A stretch of 64,000 nt of DNA from Actinomycetota bacterium (GCA_020161015.1 JAIUOT010000057.1:62001-126000); one strand, 5' to 3'; shown: positions 38,209 through 47,221, counted from the stretch's first letter. The notes: generated by a model from the letters alone, not told the origin. Translations and numbers: made by a program.

Positions 38209-39090
38209 ATGTCCCGATCCGAGAGCGCCGGCCGTCCTCCGCGATGGTGGCGCGCGGTCCTGGGGGTGGTGCTCGCGGTGCTGGCCGGCGTGCTCGCACC
38301 CGCGGCCGTCGTGGCCGACTGGGCGCACCACCAGGTCGACGACACCGAGGCCTTCGTGGCCGCCTACGGCCCCCTTGTCCGCGACCCACGCGTGCAGGAG
38401 GCCCTAACCGCGTCCCTCACCGACGCGATCAACCGGCAGCTCGGGCTGGAGGACAACCGGCTCGCCAGTGCGCTCGTCCAGCGCGCCGTCGGGCAGGCCG
38501 CGGGCAGCGACGCGTTCGAGACGGCCTGGACGGCCAGCCTGCGCCTCGCGCACTCCGAACTGCGCGCGCTGCTCTCCGGCGACCCCGGGCGGCTCCAGGT
38601 GGTGGACGGTGAGGTGCAGCTGCGCTTCGCCCCGTTCGTGGACGCCGTCACCCAGCGGTTGACCGAGGCCGGCGTCCCGTTCCTGGACCGCCTGCCGGAG
38701 GTCACCGGCGGCTACACGCTGTTGCGGGTCGACCCGGCCCTGCTGCCCGCGCTCCAGGCGGCCTACCGGGTGATCGGTATCGGCGCCGCCTGGCTCGGGG
38801 TCCTGGCGTTGCTCGCGGCGATCGGCGCCGTGGCGGTCTGGCCAGCCCGGCGTCGCGCGCTGATCACCGTCGGGGCGGCGGTCGCCGTCGGTATCGTCGC
38901 CACGTGGTGGGCGACGACGGCCGTCGTCCGTGCGCTGGTGGACGGGCTGTCCCCCGCCCTCTCCCCCGTGGCGGGGGCGGTGGCGGAGACGGCCCTGGCG
39001 CCGCTCGCCTCCCCGGCCCTCGCCGTCGCTGTCACCGGCGCGCTGCTCGCGACCATGGCCGCCCTGGCCGCACGCACGCCACAATCCTGA
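38209..39090 (+). CDS. Actinobacterial multi-pass membrane protein, function unknown
   Basis: 293 residues from an ATG with a strong GGTGGAGG ribosome-binding site; an upstream in-frame ATG at 38164 is less likely. One N-terminal transmembrane helix ('AVLGVVLAVLAGVLAPAAVV') is followed by an extracytoplasmic region of about 150 residues containing 'VDDTEAFVAAYGPLVRDPRV'. Three further hydrophobic helices lie at about residues 185-280. The 'D-T-E/D-x-[FY]-V...PL..DP.VQ' segment recurs in uncharacterised actinobacterial integral membrane proteins. It is divergent from the giant gene, and no catalytic motif is visible. Confidence 0.75.
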   Translation: MSRSESAGRPPRWWRAVLGVVLAVLAGVLAPAAVVADWAHHQVDDTEAFVAAYGPLVRDPRVQEALTASLTDAINRQLGLEDNRLASALVQRAVGQAAGSDAFETAWTASLRLAHSELRALLSGDPGRLQVVDGEVQLRFAPFVDAVTQRLTEAGVPFLDRLPEVTGGYTLLRVDPALLPALQAAYRVIGIGAAWLGVLALLAAIGAVAVWPARRRALITVGAAVAVGIVATWWATTAVVRALVDGLSPALSPVAGAVAETALAPLASPALAVAVTGALLATMAALAARTPQS

Positions 39091-39130
39091 CCCGCGGGCC
39101 AGGGTTGTCAGTGGTGCGTGGGGGTGCCGC

Positions 39131-39361
39131 TCAACTTATGCGGCGGTAATCCTGGGCGTCGTCGGTGTCGTCACCGTCGTCGTAGCGACCGGCCAAGTCG
39201 CTGTACTGGTCGTCCTCGACCTCGTCCTCGGGCTGGAACCCGGGCTCGAGGCCGTCTCCACGAAGTTCGCGCTCGAGCGAACTGAAGTCGGTGGAGTAGG
39301 AACGGTACTTCAGATCGCGAGCGACCTTGGTCTGCTTCGCCTTCGCACGGCCGCGCCCCAT
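39131..39361 (-). CDS. DUF3073 family small acidic protein
   Basis: 76 residues. A basic N-terminus ('MGRGRAKAKQTKVARDLKY') is followed by an acidic, disordered C-terminal half rich in Asp and Glu. The family is actinobacterial, of unknown function, and is commonly found just downstream of purM, as here (102 bp). The spacer to purM shows no clear terminator, so co-transcription with purF-purM is possible. Confidence 0.88.
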   Translation of the reverse strand: MGRGRAKAKQTKVARDLKYRSYSTDFSSLERELRGDGLEPGFQPEDEVEDDQYSDLAGRYDDGDDTDDAQDYRRIS

Positions 39362-39463
39362 GAGGTCAGCCCCCTTCGCAGCGGTCGAGCCGCTTCAAGA
39401 ATCAATCAAGTGTCTTCGTGAGGCCAAGGGTACCCAATCAGCGCACGGCCGCAAAGACGACGC

Positions 39464-40531
39464 TCAGCCCCGGAGAGGGTGCTCTCCGTGCAGTTCCACG
39501 CGGGCGGGCGCCCCGGGTTCGGGACGGATCCCGCCGAGCACCCAGGACGCGATGCCCGCCTGCCCGGCGAGCAGGCTCGCTGTGGCGACCGAGGCCTCCG
39601 GGAGCACCAGGGCCATGCCGACGCCCTGGTTCAGGGTCGCCTCCACGTCCGGCTGCGAGATGCGTCCGAGGTCCTGCACGAGGCCGAAGACCGCCGGCGG
39701 CGTCCACGACGCACGGTCGAGGTCGGCGACGACGCCGTCGGGCAGCACCCGCACGAGGTTGTTGGCCAGGCCGCCGCCGGTGATGTGGCTGATCGAGTGC
39801 ACCTCGACCGCGTCGATGATCGCCAGCAGGTCTTTGGCGTACACCCGGGTCGGGGTGAGCAGCTCCTCGCCCAGCGTGCGGCCCAGCTCCGGCACGTCCC
39901 TGTCCAGCTCCCAGCCGGCGGAGGCGATCACGTGCCGCACGAGGGAGTACCCGTTGGAGTGCAGCCCAGAGGACGCCAGCGCCAGCACGGCGTCGCCGGG
40001 ACGCACCCGGTCGGCCCCGAGGATCCGGTCGTACTCCACGACGCCGGTGGTGGCGCCGGCGATGTCGAACTCCTCGGGCGCGAGCAGGCCGGGATGCTCC
40101 GCGGTCTCGCCCCCCAGCAGCGCGGCGCCCGCGGCGGTGCACGCCGCAGCGATCCCACCCACGATCGCCGCGATGCGCTCGGGGAAGACCTTCCCGCACG
40201 CGATGTAGTCGGTGACGAACAGCGGCTCGGCGCCGGTGACCACCAGGTCGTCGACGAGCATGCCGACGAGGTCCCAGCCGATCGTGTCGTAGACGCCCAT
40301 CGCCTGGGCGATCGCCACCTTGGTGCCGACCCCGTCCGTGGAGGTGGCCAGCACCGGACGCCGGTAGCGCGCGAGTGCCGAGGCGTCGAAGAAGCCGGCG
40401 AAGCCGCCGAGGCCGCCCAGCACCTCCGGCCGGTGGCTGGCCGCGACGGAGGCCTTCATCAGTTCCACGGCCCGGTCGCCGGCGACGATGTCGACACCGG
40501 CGGCGGCGTAGGCGCTCTGCTCAGCAGCCAA
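39464..40531 (-). CDS. purM: Phosphoribosylformylglycinamidine cyclo-ligase (AIR synthetase)
   Basis: 355 residues from the TTG at 40531, which overlaps the purF stop and has GGAG 7 nt upstream. A GTG at 40561 would add 10 residues inside purF and is less likely. PurM closes the imidazole ring, converting FGAM to AIR with ATP. Visible family features are 'YAAAGVDIVAGDRAVELMK', 'ATSTDGVGTKVAIA', 'DLVVTGAEPLFVTDYIACGK', 'LLGGETAEHPG', 'LASSGLHSNGYSLVR' and 'ITGGGLANNLVRVLP'. It is translationally coupled to purF. Confidence 0.96.
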   Translation of the reverse strand: MAAEQSAYAAAGVDIVAGDRAVELMKASVAASHRPEVLGGLGGFAGFFDASALARYRRPVLATSTDGVGTKVAIAQAMGVYDTIGWDLVGMLVDDLVVTGAEPLFVTDYIACGKVFPERIAAIVGGIAAACTAAGAALLGGETAEHPGLLAPEEFDIAGATTGVVEYDRILGADRVRPGDAVLALASSGLHSNGYSLVRHVIASAGWELDRDVPELGRTLGEELLTPTRVYAKDLLAIIDAVEVHSISHITGGGLANNLVRVLPDGVVADLDRASWTPPAVFGLVQDLGRISQPDVEATLNQGVGMALVLPEASVATASLLAGQAGIASWVLGGIRPEPGAPARVELHGEHPLRG

Positions 40532-41978
40532 GCTTCTGCTCCAATCCCATCTGGCGGGCACGGTCGGCGGGGATCGGCACCGGATAGGTGCCCTCGAAGC
40601 AGGCGCGGCACAGCTTGCGCCCGGAGATGCCGGTGGACGCGGTGAGACCCTCCAGGCTGATGTAGCCGAGGGAATCGGCGCCGATCGAGCGGCAGATCTC
40701 GTCCACGCTGAGACCGGGCGCGATCAGCTCGGCGCGCGTGGCGAAGTCGATGCCGTAGAAGCACGGCCACTGCACGGGCGGGGACGAGATGCGCACGTGC
40801 ACCTCGGCCGCGCCGGCCTCGCGGAGCATCTTCACCAGCGCGCGCTGGGTGTTGCCGCGGACGATCGAGTCGTCCACCACCACCAGCCGCTTGCCCTCGA
40901 TGACGTCGCGGATCGGGTTCAGCTTCAGCCGGATGCCGAGCTGGCGGATGGTCTGGGACGGCTGGATGAACGTCCGCCCGACATAGGAGTTCTTCACCAG
41001 GCCCAGGCCGTAGGGGATGCCGGACGCCTCCGCGAACCCGATGGCCGACGGCGTCCCCGACTCGGGGGTGGGGATCACCAGGTCGGCGTCTGCCGGGGCC
41101 TCCATGGCCAGCGTCCGGCCGATCTCGACGCGCACCGCGTGCACCCGGCGGCCGGAGATGAGGGTGTCGGGACGAGCGAGGTAGACGTACTCGAACAGGC
41201 ACCCCTTCGGGTCGGCCTGCGCGAAGCGCGTGCTGTTCAGCCCCGACTCGTCGATCCAGATCAACTCGCCCGGCTCGACCTCGCGGATCAGCGACGCCCC
41301 GATGATGTCGAGCGCTGCGGTCTCGCTCGCGACCACCCAGCCCGACGCCAGCCGACCGAGCACGAGCGGGTGGATGCCCTGGGCGTCGCGCGCGGCGAAC
41401 AGCGTGTGCTCGGTGGCGAAGACCAGGCAGAAGGCGCCCTGGAGTCGGGGCAGCACCTCGAGCGCCGCCTCCTTCAGGCCGTTCTCCGCGTGGGCCGTCA
41501 TCAGCGCGGTGACCAGCGCGGTGTCGGAGGTGGAGTCCATGCGGTTCTTGCGCGGCACCTGGGACGGCTCGACGCTCTGGCCCAGCCAGGCCTCGAGCTC
41601 GTCGGTGTTGGTGAGGTTGCCGTTGTGCGCGAGCGCGAGGCTGAAGTCGCGGGTCCCGCGGAAGGTCGGCTGGGCGTTGTCCCAGGTGCTGGCGCCGGTG
41701 GTGGAGTAGCGGCAGTGGCCGACGGCGAGGAACCCGTTGAGGGAGTTCAGCGTGGGCTCGTCGAACACCTGCGAGACCAGGCCCATGTCCTTGAAGACCA
41801 TGATGCGCTCGCCGTTGCTGACCGCCATGCCGGCAGACTCCTGCCCGCGGTGCTGGAGGGCGTAGAGGCCGAAGTAGGTGAGCTTGGCCACCTCTTCGCC
41901 GGGCGCCCACACGCCGAAGACGCCACAGGCGTCCCTGGGTCCGGGGTCGTCGGTCCAGTCGTCACCCGGGCTCTGCAC
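40521..41978 (-). CDS. purF: Amidophosphoribosyltransferase
   Basis: 485 residues. First committed step of purine synthesis: glutamine plus PRPP gives phosphoribosylamine. A propeptide of 17 residues precedes the nucleophile Cys18 ('CGVFGVW'), so N-terminal processing is expected. The PRPP-binding loop is 'RLVVVDDSIVRGNT'. Cysteines in 'PKGCLFEYVY', 'QWPCFYGIDF' and 'KLCRACFEG' match the four 4Fe-4S ligands of the Bacillus-type enzyme, implying an oxygen-sensitive, cluster-containing form. The GTG start is placed by the leaderless -10 box. It overlaps purM at its 3' end. Confidence 0.97.
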   Translation of the reverse strand: MQSPGDDWTDDPGPRDACGVFGVWAPGEEVAKLTYFGLYALQHRGQESAGMAVSNGERIMVFKDMGLVSQVFDEPTLNSLNGFLAVGHCRYSTTGASTWDNAQPTFRGTRDFSLALAHNGNLTNTDELEAWLGQSVEPSQVPRKNRMDSTSDTALVTALMTAHAENGLKEAALEVLPRLQGAFCLVFATEHTLFAARDAQGIHPLVLGRLASGWVVASETAALDIIGASLIREVEPGELIWIDESGLNSTRFAQADPKGCLFEYVYLARPDTLISGRRVHAVRVEIGRTLAMEAPADADLVIPTPESGTPSAIGFAEASGIPYGLGLVKNSYVGRTFIQPSQTIRQLGIRLKLNPIRDVIEGKRLVVVDDSIVRGNTQRALVKMLREAGAAEVHVRISSPPVQWPCFYGIDFATRAELIAPGLSVDEICRSIGADSLGYISLEGLTASTGISGRKLCRACFEGTYPVPIPADRARQMGLEQKLGC

Positions 41979-41984
41979 GGCCCG

Positions 41985-41990
41985 AGTCTA
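41985..41990 (-). promoter_or_regulatory. -10 element of leaderless purF promoter
   Basis: TAGACT on the minus strand lies 6 nt before the GTG start of purF, with no ribosome-binding site. Confidence 0.6.
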
Positions 41991-42020
41991 CCGGCCGTGG
42001 CCGACGACCCCGGACGGGGT

Positions 42021-43037
42021 TCACTTCACGATGCGGATGTTGAACGGGTAGCGGTAGTCCTGCCCGCTCGTGGTCTGGACGGCCGCGACGATCTTGAAGA
42101 TCAGCCACAGCAGGCCGACCAGCGGAGCGAGGATGAAGCCGACGATGACCACCATCAGCACGATGCTGACGATCATGGCGATCGACATGGTGATGTCGAA
42201 GTTCAGCGACTCCACCGCGTTCGCGCGCACCCGCGCGCTCTTCGGGCCCTGCACCAGCATCACCAGCAGCGGGCCGAGGAACGGCAGGCTCACCAGGCCG
42301 GCGACGAGGGACGACCAGTGCGCGGCCGTGGCCCAGGTGTTCTCCTCCGCCGGCGAGATCGAGGCGGCGGGCACCATCTGCCCGGGCTGGGCGTAGCCGG
42401 GCTGGTAGCCGGCCTGCGCGTAGGGGTCCTGCCCGAAGGCCGGCTGGGCGTACTGCTGCGCCGGGGGCACGGCGTACGGGGACTCCGCGTACGGCGCCTG
42501 CGGCTGCGGGACGGCCTGCGGAGCCGGCGACGGCTGGGGCGTGGGCTGGCCGTAGGCCGACTGCGCGAGGTTCTGGGCGTAGTCGCCGCCGAAGGGCGCC
42601 GCGGGCGCCACCGGGGGTGCGGGGGGTGCCGGCTCGGGCGCCGGGTGCGGGAGCTCGAGGCTCGGCAGGTCGAGGTTGGTGGCCTGGCCGGGCTGGCGAG
42701 CCTCGGTCTCCAGCGCACCGAGGTCCGGAGCGACCGGGGCCTCGGGCTCGACGTCGTCGAGGGCGAGGGGGCCGGGCTCGGCGGGGACGGCGTCCTCGAC
42801 CGGCTCGGCCATGGGCTCCGCGACCGGCGCGGGATCGACACGCTCGGCGTCCACCGGCTCGGCGCCCACCGGCTCGGCGTCCATCGGCTCGGCGACGGGC
42901 TGAGCGACCGGCTCGGGATCGACCAGTTCTGCGTCCACCGGCTCGGGGTCGGTATCGGCGGGGGTCGTGGGCTCGACGGCGGGCTCGGTCTCGATCGGCT
43001 CGCGCTCGTCGGCAGGAGTGTTGCTGCTCGGTTCCAT
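42021..43037 (-). CDS. DUF4870 membrane protein with long low-complexity N-terminus
   Basis: 338 residues. About the first 110 residues are acidic and Pro/Val-rich with degenerate 'EPV[DG]AE' pentads. The next 100 or so are rich in Gln, Tyr, Pro and Ala ('QYAQPAFGQDPYAQAGYQPG'). The last 110 contain three hydrophobic helices of the DUF4870/Tic20-like type ('WSSLVAGLVSLPFLGPLLVM', 'ITMSIAMIVSIVLMVVIVGF', 'LVGLLWLIFKIVAAVQ') with 'ARVRANAVESLNFDIT'. The function is unknown. The ATG at 43037 is favoured over upstream in-frame starts by a leaderless -10 box. It is divergent from the aldehyde dehydrogenase gene. Confidence 0.85.
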   Translation of the reverse strand: MEPSSNTPADEREPIETEPAVEPTTPADTDPEPVDAELVDPEPVAQPVAEPMDAEPVGAEPVDAERVDPAPVAEPMAEPVEDAVPAEPGPLALDDVEPEAPVAPDLGALETEARQPGQATNLDLPSLELPHPAPEPAPPAPPVAPAAPFGGDYAQNLAQSAYGQPTPQPSPAPQAVPQPQAPYAESPYAVPPAQQYAQPAFGQDPYAQAGYQPGYAQPGQMVPAASISPAEENTWATAAHWSSLVAGLVSLPFLGPLLVMLVQGPKSARVRANAVESLNFDITMSIAMIVSIVLMVVIVGFILAPLVGLLWLIFKIVAAVQTTSGQDYRYPFNIRIVK

Positions 43038-43044
43038 GCTGCTC

Positions 43045-43050
43045 ACCCTA
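43045..43050 (-). promoter_or_regulatory. -10 element of leaderless DUF4870 gene promoter
   Basis: TAGGGT on the minus strand lies 7 nt before the ATG at 43037. Confidence 0.5.
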
Positions 43051-43169
43051 GGCGTGGGTGGGGTGGCTGCACAGGCTCGCGCGGGGGAAGCCGGGGGCCG
43101 ATCGGGGTACGCCCGGGGACCCGCGGGGCGCGACCTGCACGAGGGGGCCGCGCGCGCGTCGCGTCCGCG

Positions 43170-43175
43170 TACCCT
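43170..43175 (+). promoter_or_regulatory. -10 element of leaderless aldehyde dehydrogenase promoter
   Basis: TACCCT lies 7 nt before the GTG at 43183. The ATG at 43177 is too close to the box to be a leaderless start. Confidence 0.5.
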
Positions 43176-43182
43176 GATGCCC

Positions 43183-44661
43183 GTGGCCCCCGAGCACCTG
43201 GTCGTTCGCCGTCCCTTCGATGACACCGTCTACGGCGTCCTGCCCGCGACCCCGCCGGACGCGGTCGCTCCCGCCGTCGCCCGGGCCAGGGTCGCGCAGC
43301 GCGCCTGGGCGAAGGTCCCCGTCACCCGGCGCGCCGCGGTGTTCCGCGAGCTGGCCCGGCTGATCCTCGCCCACCGCGACCGGATCCTCGACACCATCCA
43401 GGAGGAGACCGGCAAGGCCCGGATCAGCGCCCTCGAGGAGTTCCTGGACGCGGCCCGCGCGGTGCGCGTGTTCGCGTCCCAGGCCCCCGGGCTGCTGCGG
43501 CCGTCCCGCAGGGCCGGAGCCATCCCGCTGCTCACCTGCACCCGGGAGTACCACCGCCCGGTCGGCGTGGTGGGCATCATCAACCCCTGGAACTACCCGT
43601 TCAACCTGCCCGCCTCCGACGCGGCCCAGGCGCTGCTGGCCGGCAACGCCGTGGTGCTCAAGCCCGACTCGCAGACGCCGTTCACCGCGCGGCTGCTCGC
43701 GGAGCTGCTCGCCCTCGCCGGCCTGCCGGAAAACCTCTTCCAGGTGCTGCCGGGGTCGGGGTCGGTGCTCGGGCCGGCGCTGGTCGCTGAGGTCGACTAC
43801 GTGATGTTCACCGGCTCCACCGCCACCGGACGCCGGCTGGCCGCCGCGTGCGCCGAACGGCTGATCGGCTTCTCCGGGGAACTGGGCGGCAAGAACCCGC
43901 TGCTGGTGCTCGCCGACGCGAACCTGCGGGCCGCCGCGGCAGGGACGGTCCGCGCGGCCTTCGCCAACACCGGCCAGGTGTGCGTGGGCATCGAGCGGGC
44001 CTACGTGGTGGGCGAGGTCTACGACCGCTTCGTCGAGGAGCTCCTCGCCCAGGTCGCCTCGCTGCGCCTGGGCGCCGGCCTGGACTGGAACGTCGACGTC
44101 GGCTCGCTGGCCTCCGCGGGGCAGCTCGCCGCGGTCTCCCGGCACGTCGAGGACGCCGTCGCGAAGGGCGCGTTCGTGCTCGCCGGCGGTCGGCCGCGGC
44201 CCGACCTCGGCCCGTTCTTCTACGAGCCGACCGTGCTGTCCGGGGTCACCGAGGAGATGGCGCTGTGCCGGGAGGAGACCTTCGGCCCCGTGCTCTCGCT
44301 GTACCGGGTGGCGTCGGAGGACGAGGCCGTCGAGCGCGCCAACGACTCCCGCTACGGGCTCAACGCCAGCGTCTGGTCCGCCGGACGGGGCGAGGTCGTC
44401 GCTGCCCGCCTGCGCGTGGGCACGGTGAACGTCAACGAGGGCTACGCCGCGGCCTGGGGCTCCCACGCCGCGTCCATGGGCGGGATGGGCGAGTCGGGCA
44501 TGGGACGCCGGCACGGCAGCCACGGCCTGCTGAAGTACACGGAGCCGCAGACGGTGGCCGTGCAGCGGCTGCACCCGATCGCGCCGCCGCGCGGGATGGG
44601 CAACAAGGGGTACGCGGACGTCATGACGCGGGCCATCAGCCTGCTGAACCGGTGGGGGTGA
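43183..44661 (+). CDS. Succinate-semialdehyde dehydrogenase-type aldehyde dehydrogenase
   Basis: 492 residues from the GTG at 43183; an ATG 6 bp upstream is the alternative. NAD(P)-dependent aldehyde oxidation, most similar in layout to actinobacterial succinic semialdehyde dehydrogenase (GabD2 type). Visible features: cofactor/active-site segment 'IINPWNYPFNLPASDAAQAL', 'VMFTGSTATGR', catalytic Glu in 'GELGGKNPLLV', nucleophile Cys in 'NTGQVCVGIER', and 'EETFGPVLSLYR'. It begins a plus-strand run with a 3-bp gap to the SDR gene. No GABA transaminase is present, so the substrate remains inferred. Confidence 0.85.
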   Translation: MAPEHLVVRRPFDDTVYGVLPATPPDAVAPAVARARVAQRAWAKVPVTRRAAVFRELARLILAHRDRILDTIQEETGKARISALEEFLDAARAVRVFASQAPGLLRPSRRAGAIPLLTCTREYHRPVGVVGIINPWNYPFNLPASDAAQALLAGNAVVLKPDSQTPFTARLLAELLALAGLPENLFQVLPGSGSVLGPALVAEVDYVMFTGSTATGRRLAAACAERLIGFSGELGGKNPLLVLADANLRAAAAGTVRAAFANTGQVCVGIERAYVVGEVYDRFVEELLAQVASLRLGAGLDWNVDVGSLASAGQLAAVSRHVEDAVAKGAFVLAGGRPRPDLGPFFYEPTVLSGVTEEMALCREETFGPVLSLYRVASEDEAVERANDSRYGLNASVWSAGRGEVVAARLRVGTVNVNEGYAAAWGSHAASMGGMGESGMGRRHGSHGLLKYTEPQTVAVQRLHPIAPPRGMGNKGYADVMTRAISLLNRWG

Positions 44662-44664
44662 GCC

Positions 44665-45450
44665 GTGGAGCTCGATGGTGCGAGGGTGCTCGTCACGGGT
44701 GCGGGCAGCGGCCTGGGCCGCCGGCTCGCCCTGCAGGCTGCGGGCCGCGGTGCCCGCGTCGTCGCGTGGGACCTCGACGGTGAGGCCGTGGCCGAGACCG
44801 CACGACAGGCGGGGGCCGGGGCGACCAGCGCCCGTGTGGACGTGACGGACGCAGCCGCGGTGGCCGCCGCCGCCGCGGACGCCGGGGACGTGGACGTGCT
44901 GGTGAACTGCGCCGGCGTGGTCACCGGGAAGCCCCTGCTGGAGGCGACCGAGGAGGGGATCCGGCGCACCTTCGAGGTGAACACCCTGGCGATGTACTGG
45001 ACCACCCGCGCCTTCCTCCCGGGCATGGTCGCCCGTGGACGCGGCAGCCTCGTCACCATCGCCAGCGCCGCCGGCCTGGTGGGCGTCGCCCGGCAGACCG
45101 ACTACGCGGCCAGCAAGTGGGCTGCGGTCGGCTTCACCGAGTCGTTGCGGGCGGAGCTGCGCGGCAGCGGCGTCCACACGGTGCTGGTGGCGCCCTACTA
45201 CATCGACACCGGCATGTTCGCCGGGGTGCGGACGAGGTTCCCGCTGCTCCTGCCGATCCTGAAGGAGGCGGAGGTGGCGACGAAGGTGCTCGACGCCATC
45301 GCCCGCGACCGCCGCCAGCTGATCCTCCCGCCGCTGGTGCGCGTGGTCCCGGCCCTGCGCGTGCTGCCCGGGCGGGCCTTCGACGCGCTGGTCGACCTGT
45401 TCGGCATCAACCACACGATGGACCACTTCCGGGGACGGCAGGTCCGTTGA
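44665..45450 (+). CDS. Short-chain dehydrogenase/reductase (SDR) family oxidoreductase
   Basis: 261 residues, classical SDR. It has the Rossmann glycine motif 'TGAGSGLG', an acidic residue in 'VAWDLDG' favouring NAD, 'VNCAG', the catalytic Ser region 'VTIASAAGLVG' and the active-site YxxxK in 'TDYAASKWA'. The C-terminal part resembles retinol- or alcohol-dehydrogenase-like SDRs. The GTG start is 3 bp after the upstream stop and its own stop overlaps the next start (TTGA), so three genes are probably translated from one message. The substrate is unknown. Confidence 0.88.
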   Translation: MELDGARVLVTGAGSGLGRRLALQAAGRGARVVAWDLDGEAVAETARQAGAGATSARVDVTDAAAVAAAAADAGDVDVLVNCAGVVTGKPLLEATEEGIRRTFEVNTLAMYWTTRAFLPGMVARGRGSLVTIASAAGLVGVARQTDYAASKWAAVGFTESLRAELRGSGVHTVLVAPYYIDTGMFAGVRTRFPLLLPILKEAEVATKVLDAIARDRRQLILPPLVRVVPALRVLPGRAFDALVDLFGINHTMDHFRGRQVR

Positions 45451-47171
45451 GCCGAGCGGTCAGCGCGGCGTTCGACCTGCCCGCCGATCCGCCGGGGAGG
45501 CAGGAACGGCTGCGCGGGGTGTTCCTGGGGCGTCCCCGGGTGCTCCGGGCGGACTCCCCCGCGGAGGTGCCAGCCATCGTCGAGGCGGCCGAGGCCGCGG
45601 CGCTGGCCGGCGCGTGGGTGCTCGGCGGGTTGTCCTACGGTGCCGCCGGGGCGTGGGACGCGGCCCAGCACGCGCGGCGCGACGACACCCCCGCCGCGCA
45701 CTTCGAGGTCTACGCCGACCCGCCCGGCCCCTGGCCGGAGGACCCGGCCGGACTGCCCGCGCTCGACTGGCGACCCGACCGGACGCTGGCGAACGGGCTG
45801 GGCCCGGAGGACGGGGTCACGCGGGTCGTCGGGCACATCGCCGCGGGCGACTGCTACCAGGTGAACCTCACCTCACGGTGGCGGGCGGTCGCCCCCGGAG
45901 CCGACCTGTGGGAGCTCTTCCGCGGGCTGGCCGCGGCCCAGCCGGGCGGCTACGCCGTCTACTCGGCTGCCGCCGGGGTGGCCAGCGTGTCGCCGGAGCT
46001 CTTCTTCGCGCGCCGCGGCGAGCGGGTGGTGACCGAGCCGATGAAGGGCACCGCGCCCGCGTCCGCCGGGCCGGACGTGCTCGCGACGCCCAAGGAGCGG
46101 GCCGAGAACCTCATGATCGTCGACCTGCTCCGCAACGACCTCGGGCGGGTCTGCCTCCCCGGGACCGTGAACGTGGACCGGCTGTTCGAGGTGCACCGGC
46201 TGCCGACGGTCTGGCAGCTCACCTCCACGGTGAGCGGACGCACGCCGCCCGGCACCCGGCTGGCGGAGGTCTTCGCCGCACTGTTCCCCTGCGGGTCGGT
46301 GACCGGCGCGCCGAAGCTCGCCGCGATGGGCGTGATCGCCGACCTCGAGGACGCCCCGAGGGGCTGGTACTGCGGCGCGCTCGGGCTCATCCGGCCCGGC
46401 GGTGACGCGGTGTTCAACGTGCCGATCCGGACGGTCACCGCCCGGGACGGGGTGCTCACCTGCGGCATCGGCAGCGGCGTCGTCGCCGACTCCCTGCCCG
46501 CGGCGGAGGTGGTCGAGTGGCACGCCAAGGCCGCCTTCCTCGGCGGCGTCCCGCTGCGCGGCCTGGAGACGATGCTGCTGGTTGACGGCAAGTTCGCCCG
46601 CCGGGGCGCCCACCTCGCGCGGCTGGCCGCCACCTGCGCCGCGCACGGGCTGCCGCTGGCTGCCCCGGCGGTGGAGGACCTGCTGGACCGCACCGCGTAC
46701 GCCCATCCCGCGGGACGGCACCGCGTCCGGCTGGTCGCCGGGGACGGCCCGCCGGCGGTCGAGGTGGCGCCGGCACCGGAGGCGGGCCGCCCGGTGCGCC
46801 TCGCGCTGGCCCCGGAAGCGCTGGACGCCGACGGGCTGCTGGGCCCGGTGATCCGGCACAAGACCACCCACCGTGCGCACTACGACCGGCTGCGCCGGGC
46901 GGCCGGGCCGGGCGTCGACGACGTCGTGTGCCACAACTCCCGCGGCGAGCTGACCGAGTGCACGCTGGGCAACCTCGCGGTGCTCCTCGACGGCGGGTGG
47001 GTGACACCGCCGGAGTCGTCGGGCCTGCTCCCGGGGACGCTGCGCGCCGAACTGCTCGCGTCCGGACAACTGCGCGAGGCCCGGCTGGTCGTCGCCGACC
47101 TGGACAAGGCAGAGGGGCTCGCCTTCCTCAACGGGCTGCGCGGCTGGTGCCCGGCCACCCTGTCGGGGTGA
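45447..47171 (+). CDS. pabB: Bifunctional aminodeoxychorismate synthase component I / aminodeoxychorismate lyase (PabB-PabC fusion)
   Basis: 574 residues from a TTG overlapping the SDR stop. The N-terminal part (about residues 1-370) is a chorismate-binding PabB domain. It has 'MKGTAPAS', whose Lys marks PabB rather than TrpE, plus 'KERAENLMIVDLLRNDLGRV', 'GSVTGAPK' and 'CGIGSGVVADS'. The C-terminal part (about residues 375-574) is a fold-type IV PLP enzyme like PabC, with 'ETMLLVDGKFARRGAHLARL', a Lys in 'VIRHKTTHR' and 'LTECTLGNLAVL'. Together they turn chorismate and ammonia into p-aminobenzoate for folate. The glutaminase PabA is not fused and not in the window. Confidence 0.93.
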   Translation: MSRAVSAAFDLPADPPGRQERLRGVFLGRPRVLRADSPAEVPAIVEAAEAAALAGAWVLGGLSYGAAGAWDAAQHARRDDTPAAHFEVYADPPGPWPEDPAGLPALDWRPDRTLANGLGPEDGVTRVVGHIAAGDCYQVNLTSRWRAVAPGADLWELFRGLAAAQPGGYAVYSAAAGVASVSPELFFARRGERVVTEPMKGTAPASAGPDVLATPKERAENLMIVDLLRNDLGRVCLPGTVNVDRLFEVHRLPTVWQLTSTVSGRTPPGTRLAEVFAALFPCGSVTGAPKLAAMGVIADLEDAPRGWYCGALGLIRPGGDAVFNVPIRTVTARDGVLTCGIGSGVVADSLPAAEVVEWHAKAAFLGGVPLRGLETMLLVDGKFARRGAHLARLAATCAAHGLPLAAPAVEDLLDRTAYAHPAGRHRVRLVAGDGPPAVEVAPAPEAGRPVRLALAPEALDADGLLGPVIRHKTTHRAHYDRLRRAAGPGVDDVVCHNSRGELTECTLGNLAVLLDGGWVTPPESSGLLPGTLRAELLASGQLREARLVVADLDKAEGLAFLNGLRGWCPATLSG

Positions 47172-47209
47172 GTCCGTACGTTCCCCGGATCCGGGGCGCG
47201 ATCGCGGAT

Positions 47210-47215
47210 TAGGCT
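47210..47215 (+). promoter_or_regulatory. -10 element of leaderless kinase promoter
   Basis: TAGGCT lies 6 nt before the GTG at 47222. Confidence 0.6.
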
Positions 47216-47221
47216 GCCGAC

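Noticed and set aside
40532-40561. GTG at 40561 as purM start
   Set aside because: It would lie 30 bp further inside purF. The TTG at 40531 has a ribosome-binding site and gives the usual PurM N-terminus.
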